42,585 bases of DNA. It comes from Nitrospirota bacterium (GTDB lineage Bacteria; Nitrospirota; JACRHL01). Under the pieces are notes generated by a model. The model saw only the letters and a program-made list of their open reading frames with translations. It ran no database searches and was not told the DNA's origin. The stretch covers positions 1 through 42,585 of the forward strand of contig JAOUMB010000022.1 in the NCBI GenBank assembly GCA_029881725.1, given 5' to 3'. A program made the translations under genes and the position numbers. Each line of letters begins with the position of its first letter. Position 1 is the first letter of the stretch. Below, in pieces: positions 23,925 to 32,700 of this stretch.

Positions 23925-24467
23925 ATGAAGAGTGCATGGTTGCTTGCAGCGGCACTGATGCTGGTGGTTACCGGTTGTGGCGGCTCGAAGGGGGCTGTGG
24001 AATCCGGCGTGTCCGAGCCCGCGCCGCCGCCGATGGCCGCCCCGGTGGTGGATGAGGTTGAGGACGTTGGCGATGACGACATGGCCACTCCGGTGGCACC
24101 GGAGCCGGTGCGTGGTCCGAGCGCTTCCGAGATTTCCCGTCAGCTGCGCGACATTCACTTTGATTTCGACAAGTCGGTGATCCGTGAAGCGGACAAAGCG
24201 ACCTTGCGCGCCAACGCCCGCCTGCTGAACGACAACCCGCAGGTAAGCGTGGTCATCGAGGGGCATTGTGACGAGCGCGGCACCACCGCCTACAACTTGT
24301 CCCTGGGTGAGCGGCGCGCGGAGGCGACTCGTTCGGCGTTGCTGTCTCTGGGGGTGAACGCCCGTCAGTTGCGCACCGTCAGCTACGGTGAGGAAATGCC
24401 GGTTTGCACCCGCATGGATGAGTCGTGCTGGGCGCAGAATCGCCGCGCCCATCTGACCGCCAACTGA
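23925..24467 (+). CDS. pal: Peptidoglycan-associated lipoprotein Pal
   Basis: 180 residues. A lipoprotein signal ends at Cys18 in VTGC. A Pro/Ala/Val-rich linker leads to an OmpA-like peptidoglycan-binding domain: IHFDFDKSVIREADKATL, VVIEGHCDERGTTAYNLSLGERRA and QNRRAHL. It anchors the outer membrane to peptidoglycan and partners TolB. I took the ATG at 23925, with GGGAGAGGGA upstream, over the GTG at 23907. The 121-base gap after tolB holds a CCGGGA-N4-TCCCGG hairpin (23883-23898) and a loose promoter match (TTGGGT, 18 bases, TACAGT). Pal may therefore have extra transcription, as is common. Confidence 0.95.
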   Translation: MKSAWLLAAALMLVVTGCGGSKGAVESGVSEPAPPPMAAPVVDEVEDVGDDDMATPVAPEPVRGPSASEISRQLRDIHFDFDKSVIREADKATLRANARLLNDNPQVSVVIEGHCDERGTTAYNLSLGERRAEATRSALLSLGVNARQLRTVSYGEEMPVCTRMDESCWAQNRRAHLTAN

Positions 24468-24474
24468 GTCGGCA

Positions 24475-25407
24475 ATGATGAAATCACGTCCGGTTCTTTG
24501 GGTGGCTGGTCTGGCCGTCCTGCTGGGCGGCTGCGCCAGCCAGGCCAACATGGTGGACCTGGAAACCCGGGTGCTCGCCATCCAGGAGCGGCTTGATCGC
24601 GCCTCGGCACTGGGTAGTACCCAGCCGGGGGCGGCTGCCGGGGGTGCGTCCCCCTATGGCGACGCCGATTTCTCGCCGGTGGAGGGCGCCTCCCCGGCGG
24701 CTGCCGCGGAAGGTGGTGAGGCCCTGGTGCCGGGGCCGGGCATGCTCGACATGACCCTGGCCCTGGATCAGGTCCGGCAGGAGGTTGCCGAGTTGCGTGG
24801 GCAGGTGGAAGAGCTGGGATTCGGCATGAATTCCCTGGCTCAGACCGCCGACAGCCGTCTGGAGACGCTGGAGTCTCGCCTGGGCGTATCCACCGGACCG
24901 CTGGGGCCCATGACGCCGGGACCTTCCGGGATGATTCCCGGTAAACCGGGCGAGGCACCCCCGGGTGCCGGCCCGGTGATTTCCACGCCTTCGGGTGGGG
25001 GAATCACCCTGCCGGGAATCCTGAGGGATGCCGGAACTCCGGAACAGGCGTTTGCTCTGGCCCGCCGCGATTACGATCGGGGGCACTTCAATATCGCTGC
25101 CGCCGGGTTTGCCAATTTCATGCAGCAGTACCCGGACTCGAACCAGCTTCCGGAGGCCACCTACTGGCTGGGGGCATCCTACCGGGCGCAGGGGCAGACG
25201 GATCGGGCGCGTCAGGTTTGGGATACCCTGATCAAGCGTTTCGCGCGCAATCCGGCTTCAGCCAAGGCCCTGCTTGGACTGGGTGAAATGCTGCGCGCCG
25301 AGGACGATATCCCCGGTGCGGAAGACGCGTTGAAGCGTCTGATCGCCCAGTTTCCCAGTTCGGACGAGGCCCGTTCCGCCAAACGCATCCTGATTGAGTT
25401 GCGCTAG
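24475..25407 (+). CDS. cpoB: Tol-Pal coordinator CpoB/YbgF, lipoprotein form
   Basis: 310 residues. Unlike E. coli CpoB, it has a lipobox (LGGC, Cys20). An N-terminal coiled coil is split by a Gly/Pro/Ala-rich segment (about 45-85) and continues to about 140. A Pro/Gly linker (about 140-180) follows. C-terminal TPR-like repeats begin at TPEQAFALARRDYDRGHFNIAAAGFANFMQQYP and continue with LPEATYWLGASYRAQG and SAKALLGLGEM. It coordinates Tol-Pal with cell-wall synthesis at division. It lies 7 bases after pal. Two adjacent ATGs (24475, 24478) are equally possible starts. Confidence 0.9.
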   Translation: MMKSRPVLWVAGLAVLLGGCASQANMVDLETRVLAIQERLDRASALGSTQPGAAAGGASPYGDADFSPVEGASPAAAAEGGEALVPGPGMLDMTLALDQVRQEVAELRGQVEELGFGMNSLAQTADSRLETLESRLGVSTGPLGPMTPGPSGMIPGKPGEAPPGAGPVISTPSGGGITLPGILRDAGTPEQAFALARRDYDRGHFNIAAAGFANFMQQYPDSNQLPEATYWLGASYRAQGQTDRARQVWDTLIKRFARNPASAKALLGLGEMLRAEDDIPGAEDALKRLIAQFPSSDEARSAKRILIELR

Positions 25408-25617
25408 AGGCGGATTGTTTCGGAGGCGCGGCAGCGGGCCACCGACACGCACAAGGACACGGGTGGGGGGTTGCGCATGAGGCCGGCATCGAAATCCCCC
25501 GCCGGTCTGCCCGCATGCGGACGCCGGACCGGGCCGGAAATGCGGGACCGTGTGGTATTATTCAACGTATGCGGCGGTGTCCCGTTCCGGCCCGCCGCTT
25601 CGTTGTAATTGTCGCGA

Positions 25618-26568
25618 ATGCAACCATTCTCTCACGCCATTAACGAACCCGGCCGCCTGTCCCGCATGGTGGGGGTTTCGATCGCCGTCCATCTGGCCAT
25701 GATTGGCGGATTGGTGATTGTGGAGATGCTGGCTCCACCCGCGATCGATTTCCGGGATGCCATTCAGGTGGTGCTGGTGCCTCCCTCGGCACCGTTGTCG
25801 GAACCGACACCCTCGCCGGACAAGCCGCCTCCCCCCGCGCCACCCATCCCCAAGGCTCCGCCGCCTCCCCCTCCCGCTCAGGCCCGGCGCGACCCGGTGC
25901 TGGCTCCGCTGGACGATAATCCCCTGTGGGACAAGCTGAGTGATGAGCCTCCCCCGGAGGAAAGCGATCTGGCGCGGCAGTTCCGGGAGATGGAGCGCGC
26001 AAAGACCGCGCCCCCGGTGGAGAGCGAGGAGTACGAAAAATGGTGGCGGGAGATGATGGCATCTGCCCCGAAACCTTTGCCGCAGGCGCCGGAACCGGAA
26101 GCGGAAACGCCACCGGTTGCCGACACGCCGTCGTTGAGCGAGGCCTTCGAGCAGTTGCGCGCCGCTGAAAAGCAGCCGGAGGACACTCCGCTGATATCCG
26201 GTGAGTTAACCCAGTGGCTGGATGCGCAGATTGGCTTGGTGCTGTCCCCCGGAGCCAACTCCCAGGAGCGGATTCCCGATGTGGACCGTTACACGGCAGC
26301 GGTGAAGGCTCGCGTTGACAGCCGTTGGTCCCCACCGGACCTGTTCCGGGGCAGTGGGGCCAAGGCGTTGCTGACGTTTGTCATCGAGCGGGATGGCCGG
26401 GTGTCGGAGGTAAGGCTGGCGCGCTCATCCGGCTCCAATCATTACGACGATACCGCCATGCGCGCGGTGCTCACCTCCAGCCCGTTCCCCCCCCTTCCGG
26501 AGACGTGGAAGGCCCCGGCCATGCAGGTCAACTACGTGTTCGAGTTCGCGCCGGGGAGAAGGCCGTGA
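25618..26568 (+). CDS. TonB/TolA-like energy transducer
   Basis: 316 residues. One N-terminal membrane helix (VGVSIAVHLAMIGGLVIVEML) carries the SxxxH-type Ser/His of TonB/TolA. A long Pro-rich periplasmic region (about 55-90) and an acidic/charged spacer follow. A C-terminal TonB/TolA-like domain (about 225-312) has YTAAVKARVDSRWSPP, TFVIERDGRVSEVRLARSSGS, DDTAMRAVLTSSPFPPLP and VNYVFEF. In this operon it most likely takes the TolA role, linking TolQ/R to TolB/Pal. It sits after cpoB rather than between tolR and tolB. The ATG at 25618 has no clear ribosome site. A -10-like TATTAT lies at 25556-25561. The stop overlaps the next gene as TGATG. Confidence 0.88.
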   Translation: MQPFSHAINEPGRLSRMVGVSIAVHLAMIGGLVIVEMLAPPAIDFRDAIQVVLVPPSAPLSEPTPSPDKPPPPAPPIPKAPPPPPPAQARRDPVLAPLDDNPLWDKLSDEPPPEESDLARQFREMERAKTAPPVESEEYEKWWREMMASAPKPLPQAPEPEAETPPVADTPSLSEAFEQLRAAEKQPEDTPLISGELTQWLDAQIGLVLSPGANSQERIPDVDRYTAAVKARVDSRWSPPDLFRGSGAKALLTFVIERDGRVSEVRLARSSGSNHYDDTAMRAVLTSSPFPPLPETWKAPAMQVNYVFEFAPGRRP

Positions 26569-27848
26569 TGCCGTCGCTCAATGATCGGGCATCCGCGCGG
26601 GGGTGGCTTGCGGTGGCGGTTCTGCTGTTGTCTTCCGGCTGTGCCATGCAGGCGGACATGATGCGCATGGACGCCGATATGAAAACCGTGCGGGAATTGC
26701 AGGATACCCTGGATGCACAGGTCGCGGCCGCCAGCGAGGCGGTGACGCGCATCAGCGCCCTTGAAGAGCGCTTGAACCTGTATGAGGAGCGGCTCGACAC
26801 GGAAACCAGCGCAGCCCTGAACGAGGGACTGCCCCAGACGGCCAAGCGCGCCGAGCAGGCGGTGCGCGACCTGAGGCAAGCATCGGCGGATCTTGGGAAG
26901 CGGGTGGCCGAATCAGAACATTATTTTCTGACCAAGCTGACCGAATTCGAACAACGCCAGAAGGAGTTTACCGGCGACGCGAGCGCCCTTCAGCAGCGTG
27001 CCGCCGAGTGGGAGGAGCGGCTGGTTCAGGTGGATGCGTTGATCAACCGCCTGTCCGCCTCTGAGCAGATCGCCGAGCGGCGCGGGGAGGAAATGATTGC
27101 GCTGCAAACCCGTCTGGAAGGCATGGAGCTGGCCCTGCGTAGCGTGGCCCAGGAGGGTATGCAGCGTGACCAGGCCTTGGCCGGGCAGGTGGCGCAGACC
27201 AGTGGTCAGTTGAGCCTGGCGGTGCAGAATTTGGAAAAATCCCAGCAGGAAGCCAGCGGACGCATGGCTGGAACGACCGACGATCTGGTCAAGTGGCTGC
27301 GCCAGCAACTTGAGGCCCTGGAACAGCAGGTGACCATGCTGGACGCGCAACAGGTGGCACGCGTGGAGGAGGAGCAGCGGGCACTCCAATCCGAGGTGCA
27401 GAACCTGAAACGCAAGGTGGAAACCACGGCCGCACGCCCCACGGGCCCGGTAGCTTCAGACAAGACCGTTGCGCAATTGAGTGACCGCATTGAGGCGCTG
27501 GAGAGCGCTCAGGAAAACCTTCCCCTGGAGGACAACTTCAACCGCCTGACCCGGCGGGTGACGGCCCTGGAAAAGGATTCCCCCGACGTGGCCAAGCTGA
27601 CCCGTCGTCTGGCGGATCTGGAGCGGCGCGCCGAGCACCTGCGTCGGGTGGAGGAATTGACCCTGCAACTGGGAGAGTTGGGCCGTCAGGTGACCCAGCG
27701 GGTGGATGCGGAACAGAACGACTTTGCCGCCATCGACGCCCGTTTGTCGCGGCTGGAGGGGTCCCAGAAGCGCGTCGCCATCGACCTGCTCAAGCGCCTG
27801 CGCGAGCTGGAGGAAAAGCTCGACAGCCTGAGTGGACAAGGCGGCTGA
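26568..27848 (+). CDS. Coiled-coil lipoprotein of unknown function
   Basis: 426 residues. The lipoprotein signal ends at Cys25 in SSGC and is followed by Ala-Met-Gln, which favours the outer membrane. Nearly all the rest is heptad-patterned and rich in Glu, Gln, Leu, Arg and Ala, suggesting one long alpha-helical coiled coil (about 35-425) with a few breaks (about 290-320, TAARPTGPVASDK). I do not recognise a family. The start overlaps the TolA-like stop by one base and the stop overlaps the tsaB start by one base, so it is translated with the tol genes. A structural tether between outer membrane and the Tol complex is a reasonable guess only. GGAGAAGG precedes the ATG. Confidence 0.8.
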   Translation: MPSLNDRASARGWLAVAVLLLSSGCAMQADMMRMDADMKTVRELQDTLDAQVAAASEAVTRISALEERLNLYEERLDTETSAALNEGLPQTAKRAEQAVRDLRQASADLGKRVAESEHYFLTKLTEFEQRQKEFTGDASALQQRAAEWEERLVQVDALINRLSASEQIAERRGEEMIALQTRLEGMELALRSVAQEGMQRDQALAGQVAQTSGQLSLAVQNLEKSQQEASGRMAGTTDDLVKWLRQQLEALEQQVTMLDAQQVARVEEEQRALQSEVQNLKRKVETTAARPTGPVASDKTVAQLSDRIEALESAQENLPLEDNFNRLTRRVTALEKDSPDVAKLTRRLADLERRAEHLRRVEELTLQLGELGRQVTQRVDAEQNDFAAIDARLSRLEGSQKRVAIDLLKRLRELEEKLDSLSGQGG

Positions 27849-28564
27849 TGAGTGCTTCCGAGGCCTTGTTGCTGGGCATCGACACCACCACATCCCTGGG
27901 CGGACTGGCCTTGGCCGGAGCGGGCGGCCTGCGGGCCGAGTATGCCGCCGACGTGCACGGCTCCCACGCCGCACGCATCATGCCGGGGATCGAGCGGATG
28001 CTGAACGAGGCGGAACTGGCCCCGGGCGACCTGTCCGGCATCGGCGTGTCCATCGGTCCTGGTTCCTTCACCGGTTTGCGGGTCGGTGTTGCCACCGCCA
28101 TGGGGCTGGCGCGGGCCGCCGGATTACCCTTGTACCCGGTCCCGACCCTGGAAGCGGTGGCATGGACGGTGGTGGCCTCGTCCGGCGGGGCCGTGGCCGT
28201 GGCCATGGTCGCGCGCAAGGGTGAAATCTATGGCGCCGTGTACCGGCCTGACGGGGAATGGGTGGCGCCGGTCATGGCGCCCGCGGCGCTCACCCCCGCC
28301 GAATTCATGCAGCGGATCACCCGGCTGAACATGCCGCTGGCCGTGTGTGGCACCGCCGCCGATGATTTGGCGGGTGAAACGTGCGGCTCCCTGCACCGGG
28401 TGGCGCGGTTGTTTGATTACCCGCGCGCGGCGGCGGTGGCATGGCGCGCCGTGGCCCTGCACCGGGATGGCTCCCTTGTGGCCCCGGACGAGATCCGTCC
28501 GCACTACCTGAAGGCCAGTCAGGCGGAGCGTGAGTGGGCCCGGCGTCAGACCGCGGGGGGATAG
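27848..28564 (+). CDS. tsaB: tRNA t6A biosynthesis protein TsaB
   Basis: 238 residues. An ASKHA-fold protein that dimerises with TsaD in the complex making N6-threonylcarbamoyl-adenosine at position 37 of ANN-decoding tRNAs. LLGIDTTTSLGGLAL (phosphate-1-like) and IGVSIGPGSFTGLRVGVATAMGLA are the family hallmarks, followed by VPTLEAVAW. The start overlaps the coiled-coil lipoprotein stop (TGATG). rimI follows immediately, a frequent pairing. It is cytoplasmic. Confidence 0.94.
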   Translation: MSASEALLLGIDTTTSLGGLALAGAGGLRAEYAADVHGSHAARIMPGIERMLNEAELAPGDLSGIGVSIGPGSFTGLRVGVATAMGLARAAGLPLYPVPTLEAVAWTVVASSGGAVAVAMVARKGEIYGAVYRPDGEWVAPVMAPAALTPAEFMQRITRLNMPLAVCGTAADDLAGETCGSLHRVARLFDYPRAAAVAWRAVALHRDGSLVAPDEIRPHYLKASQAEREWARRQTAGG

Positions 28565-28999
28565 TTGGACGTGCGACCGATGGGGGCGGCCGATGCTCCG
28601 GCCGTTGGCTGGATCGCGCGGGTCACACTCGGTTCCGGGCGGGCCGAAGGGGACTGGCGAAGCGATCTGGAGCATCCCGGTTACCGCATGCGGGTGGCCG
28701 ATGACGGGGGGCGTGTGGTGGGCTTTTCCGCCTGTTCCCTGGCTGCCGACGAATGGACCGTTATGCACGTGGCGGTGGTTCCGGAATGCCGCCGGAAGGG
28801 CGTCGGGCATGCCCTGCTGGGGACGGCACTTGCGGAGGCGGCAGCGCAGGGAGCGACCCATGCGGTGCTGGAGGTGCGGCGCAGCAATCGGGCGGCGCAG
28901 GCCCTTTACCGGCGATTCGGATTTGCTCAAGTCGGAGTGCGAAAGGGGTATTACCAGGGACCCGTGGAGGATGCCCTGGTGCTACGGGTGGAACTATAA
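28565..28999 (+). CDS. rimI: GNAT-family N-acetyltransferase RimI-like
   Basis: 144 residues, the size of RimI, which acetylates the N-terminal Ala of ribosomal protein S18. The acetyl-CoA motif is VVPECRRKGVGHALL (RRKGVG). RSNRAAQALYRRFGFAQVGVRKGYYQGPVEDALVL is the characteristic RimI C-terminal half. The start codon TTG follows the tsaB stop with no gap; a GTG at 28571 is an alternative. The tsaB-rimI pairing supports the name, though other GNAT proteins have the same core. Confidence 0.88.
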   Translation: MDVRPMGAADAPAVGWIARVTLGSGRAEGDWRSDLEHPGYRMRVADDGGRVVGFSACSLAADEWTVMHVAVVPECRRKGVGHALLGTALAEAAAQGATHAVLEVRRSNRAAQALYRRFGFAQVGVRKGYYQGPVEDALVLRVEL

Positions 29000-29140
29000 C
29001 CCCGTTCTGCCTCCGCAATCCCTGCAATTGGGCGGAAATTCCCATAGAATACAAGGCTGCAGGGGCGTGCGCCCCCGGGAACGGACTCCCTTGGAGCACC
29101 GGCGTGTCCCGTTGCGCGATTTCCAGGTGAAGGACCAGCC

Positions 29141-29566
29141 ATGAACGAGAAGCAGGAATTCAAGGTCAACGACCGTCGGATCGACCACGGCGCCGCCAGT
29201 TCGCCGGCGGAGGCCGATGCCCCCCAGTCGGACAGCACATCAACGTCGAAGCCGAAGGATCCGGGGTTCACCACCGATTCGGGTCCGAGTATGGATTTCA
29301 CCACCTTTGTGGTTTCACTCTCCCAGAGCGCATTCATCCACATGGGGCTGGTGAACCACCCGGACACCGGAAAGCCGGAACCGAACCTTACGGTGGCTCG
29401 CCAGAACATCGACATCCTTTCCATGCTGGAAGAGAAGACCCGCGGCAACCTGAGCGACGAGGAGGGGGACCTGCTGTCCCAGATGCTGTACACGTTGCGG
29501 ATGCGTTTTGTGACGGCGCTGAAGGACGCGGAGGCCAGCGCCACCACTCCTGAAACCGGCGGCTAA
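29141..29566 (+). CDS. DUF1844-domain protein
   Basis: 141 residues, no signal peptide. The first about 50 residues are polar and low-complexity. The DUF1844 core begins at MDFTTFVVSLSQSAFIHMGLV and runs through VARQNIDILSMLEEKTRGNLSDEEGDLLSQMLYTLRMRFV, the family's helical pattern. Function is unknown; it is a small cytoplasmic helical protein, common in delta-proteobacterial-type and related genomes. AAGGA lies 7 bases before the ATG. The tamB anchor frame starts 3 bases after its stop, so it is the first gene of the tamB-tamA-glnE group. Confidence 0.85.
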   Translation: MNEKQEFKVNDRRIDHGAASSPAEADAPQSDSTSTSKPKDPGFTTDSGPSMDFTTFVVSLSQSAFIHMGLVNHPDTGKPEPNLTVARQNIDILSMLEEKTRGNLSDEEGDLLSQMLYTLRMRFVTALKDAEASATTPETGG

Positions 29567-29569
29567 CCG

Positions 29570-29683
29570 TTGCGGATTCGCCTCCTGATCGGGGGCCTGC
29601 TGCTCCTCATCCTGATCGGCGGGGCGGAGCTGTATCTGATGCGGGGAGGCCTTTCCGGTCCGGTGCGCGTCGCCGTGGGCGAC
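29570..29683 (+). other. Out-of-frame N-terminal membrane anchor of TamB
   Basis: From the TTG at 29570 this frame encodes a basic start, a 17-residue hydrophobic helix (LLIGGLLLLILIGGAEL) and LSGPVRVAVGD, exactly the TamB/AsmA N-terminus missing from the main frame. Switching by -1 at GAC (29681-29683), so that CTG at 29683 is read next, gives VAVGD-LSRAALGAEVEMERV, a natural join to the downstream frame. One base therefore seems missing at about 29681-29684. No slippery heptamer is present. It is either an assembly error or a real frameshift. Confidence 0.75.
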
Positions 29684-29709
29684 TGTCGCGGGCGGCGCTG
29701 GGGGCCGAA

Positions 29710-32700
29710 GTGGAAATGGAACGGGTGCGCCTGTCCCTGTTTCCGCCGTCGGTGAACCTGCACGGGGTGAAACTGCCTGCGGCGGGAAACACCTTTTCCG
29801 GGGGGGGCGTGGAACGGATACGGGTAAAGGTTTCCCCCTGGTCGCTTCTGGCGGGTGGTCTGCGCACCCTGGATGTGACCCTCTGGTCACCGACGCTGCG
29901 TCTTGAGGTGGAGGCTCCCGCACTTCCCGGTGTGGATCAGGAGGGCGCACCCGACAAGGCCGTGCGCCAGGGCCTTGCATCCAACCTGGGTGTGTTGGCC
30001 GGGCACCACTTGCGGGTGCTGGACGGCACCCTGCACATGGCTTCCCGCGGCAAGCAGGTGACGGTTTGGGGGGTGGAGGTGGAAACCGAGCCGGATGTCA
30101 CGCTGCGCTATCTGAACCTGATGGTTTCCACGGGAGTGGTGCAGGTGGGTAACACGGAGTTGCTGTCCATGGCGTCCCTGGAGGGGGCCCTGGATTCCGA
30201 GCGGCTGCGGGTGGCGAAGGCCCGCTTTGAGGCGCTGGCGGGGAACCTGGAAATGTCGGGTGAGGTGCGGATGGAAGCGCAGTTGGTGGCCGCCCTGCGC
30301 ACCCTCTACGATGGCCGTATGCAGGGAGCCGCCGCGCTGGTGCGGCGTTTCGGGATCAACGCCCCGGAGGTGACGGGAACGGTGCACGCCGAGGGACGTC
30401 TGTATGGGAATGTGGATGACCTGCACTGGGACGGGGAACTGAAGGGCGCCGATCTGCAACTGGAGGACGACCCGCACCGGTTGCCCAGCGCCGAAATGCG
30501 CCTGCGGCTGTCCCGCGCCCGGGTGGAGGTGGTGCATGCCCGTGCCTCCGTGGGGGAGGGGGAAGTGCGCGCGAAGGGGGGGCTGGCGCTGGATGGGCCA
30601 CCGGAGTATGACCTGGATGGTTCGCTGGATAATGTGTCCGTGGCGTGGCTGGGCGCGGACGATCTGCTACCCGGCACAATGGGGGGCGATTTTCGGGTGC
30701 GAGGTACCCGCGGGGAGCGGCTTCAGGCAACTGGAGACTGGCGGTTTGAAAACGGTGGCCAGGAGGATTTGTCGGCTTCCGATCCGGTCTGGCGTCGAAT
30801 CCTGGCGCGGCTGACCCGCGCCAGCGGACACACGGAGATCGCTCCGGACGGAGGCCAGCGGCATACGGTGCATCTGGTCACCGGCAAAACCGATTTGCAC
30901 GCCAAGGGGGAGATGTCACCCGGCCGCCAGCTGAATGGCCATTTCAATTTTCAGACCTCCGACTTTGCCGACCTGGGGGAGTTGTTTGGTCTGCCCTATG
31001 TGCATGGCACCACCATGGGGGAGGGGGTGCTGAGCGGTACCCGGGATGATTTCCGCCTCACCTACCGTTCGGTCATGGAGGGGGGGCGAGCGAAGAATCT
31101 GGTTTTGGGCCGGGTGACCGCGGACATGGTACTGACACCGGAAAAGCTGACGATACGTCACCTGAATGCGGACGGGGACGGCCGCATCCGTCTGGACGGG
31201 GAGGTCCGCATCCCCCCCAAGGGCCAGCCCGCTTCCGAACTGGGTGTCAACCTTGCCGCCAGTCTGGACCACGTGCCGCTGACACCTCTGGCAGAGCTGT
31301 TTTACACCGGGGAGGACCCGCTGGAGACCGACTTTCCGGTTACCGGTGATGTGCACGTAATCAATTCCCGCCAGAGTCTGGCGGCCTGGAGCCTGTTGAC
31401 CGGCGGCGCAGGTACTTTTTACGGGCAGGACATCTCCGACGCCCGTGCCGACGTGTGGATTGATCACAAGGGCATGAAGGTGAAAAATGCCCGGTTCGGC
31501 ATCCCCTCCGGCACCCGCCGCGCCGAAGTGACCGGCGATGCCGCCATCGAATGGGAGCGTGAGCGTTTTGAGGTGAGCATGCAAAGCGCCGGGCTGCCGG
31601 TGCAGTCCACGAACCTGTTCCAGGAGAACGCGCCATACATGGACGGCACCTACATGGGCGATGCGCACCTGTCCGGCGACTTCGAGGCGGCCATCCTCAC
31701 CGCGCGCGGACGGGTGCGCGATTTCACCCTGGGCGGAATGCCGGTGGGCGATGGCGACGTGGATGTGGTCATGTCGCCCTGGTGGCAGCTGCGGGTGCGC
31801 GCCACCCTGGACGGGGAAGGCGGGGCGGACAATCCGGCCAAGGCCGCCTGGGTGAATTATTACGCCATGCTCGACCGGCATTACCCGTTCCACCTGGCCA
31901 CGCGCATCGGCGGGCGGCTGCCGATGGTGCCCTGGTTGCGGGAATTTGTGCCCGATGCCGATGCGTCCTTCCGCGAGCAACTGGGTGAGGATTATCGCAT
32001 GTTTGCCACCGGCAGAGCCGCCATGAGTGGCACCGTGGACGAAGGCGCCACCCATGCGGTGGGGCGCTTTACCCGCTTCGATGTGGAGACGGGTGAACTG
32101 GTCGCCTCCCTGACCGCTCCGGTGGTGGCCCGCCTGGAGGACAACCACCTGTCTACCGAGCCGATGACCCTGGTGGGGGATGGGCTCACCCTGGCCGTTT
32201 CCGGTGGAATGACCCTGGACGAGAGCTTTGACCTGTATGCCAGGGGCGTGGTGGAGGGTCCCTGGTTTCGCCAACTGAAGCCCGACTGGGGAGTGATCTC
32301 CGGAGAAACCTCGTTTGACGTCCACGTGTATGACGACTGGGTGCTGACCCGTGTCAAGGGCTTCGCCTATCCCAACGCCATGCAGGCGACTCCGGTGGAC
32401 ATGCTGCCGCCGTTCGCGGCCATCACCGTCACCGGGCAGGTGGAGATGGATGGGCCGTTGGAGGATCCCATGCGTGGGGACGTGGATGCGCGTCTCGGAC
32501 CGGTGGCGCTGACCGTATTTGGAAGCGCACTCACCGCTCCCCAGGCCCGGGTGAAGTCCGTAAACGGAGTGTATCTGGCCGACCCGGTGGAGTTGACCGG
32601 CCCCATGGGCCAATTGCGGGTGGAAGGGGGGTGGGAGTATGAGAAGTCGGTGCAACTCAAAGCCGTGGGAAGCCTGGATCTGGCCCGTTTGACTGCCGGG

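Noticed and set aside
29650-29710. Programmed -1 frameshifting in tamB
   Set aside because: No X-XXY-YYZ slippery heptamer or obvious downstream stem at the switch point; a missing base is simpler.
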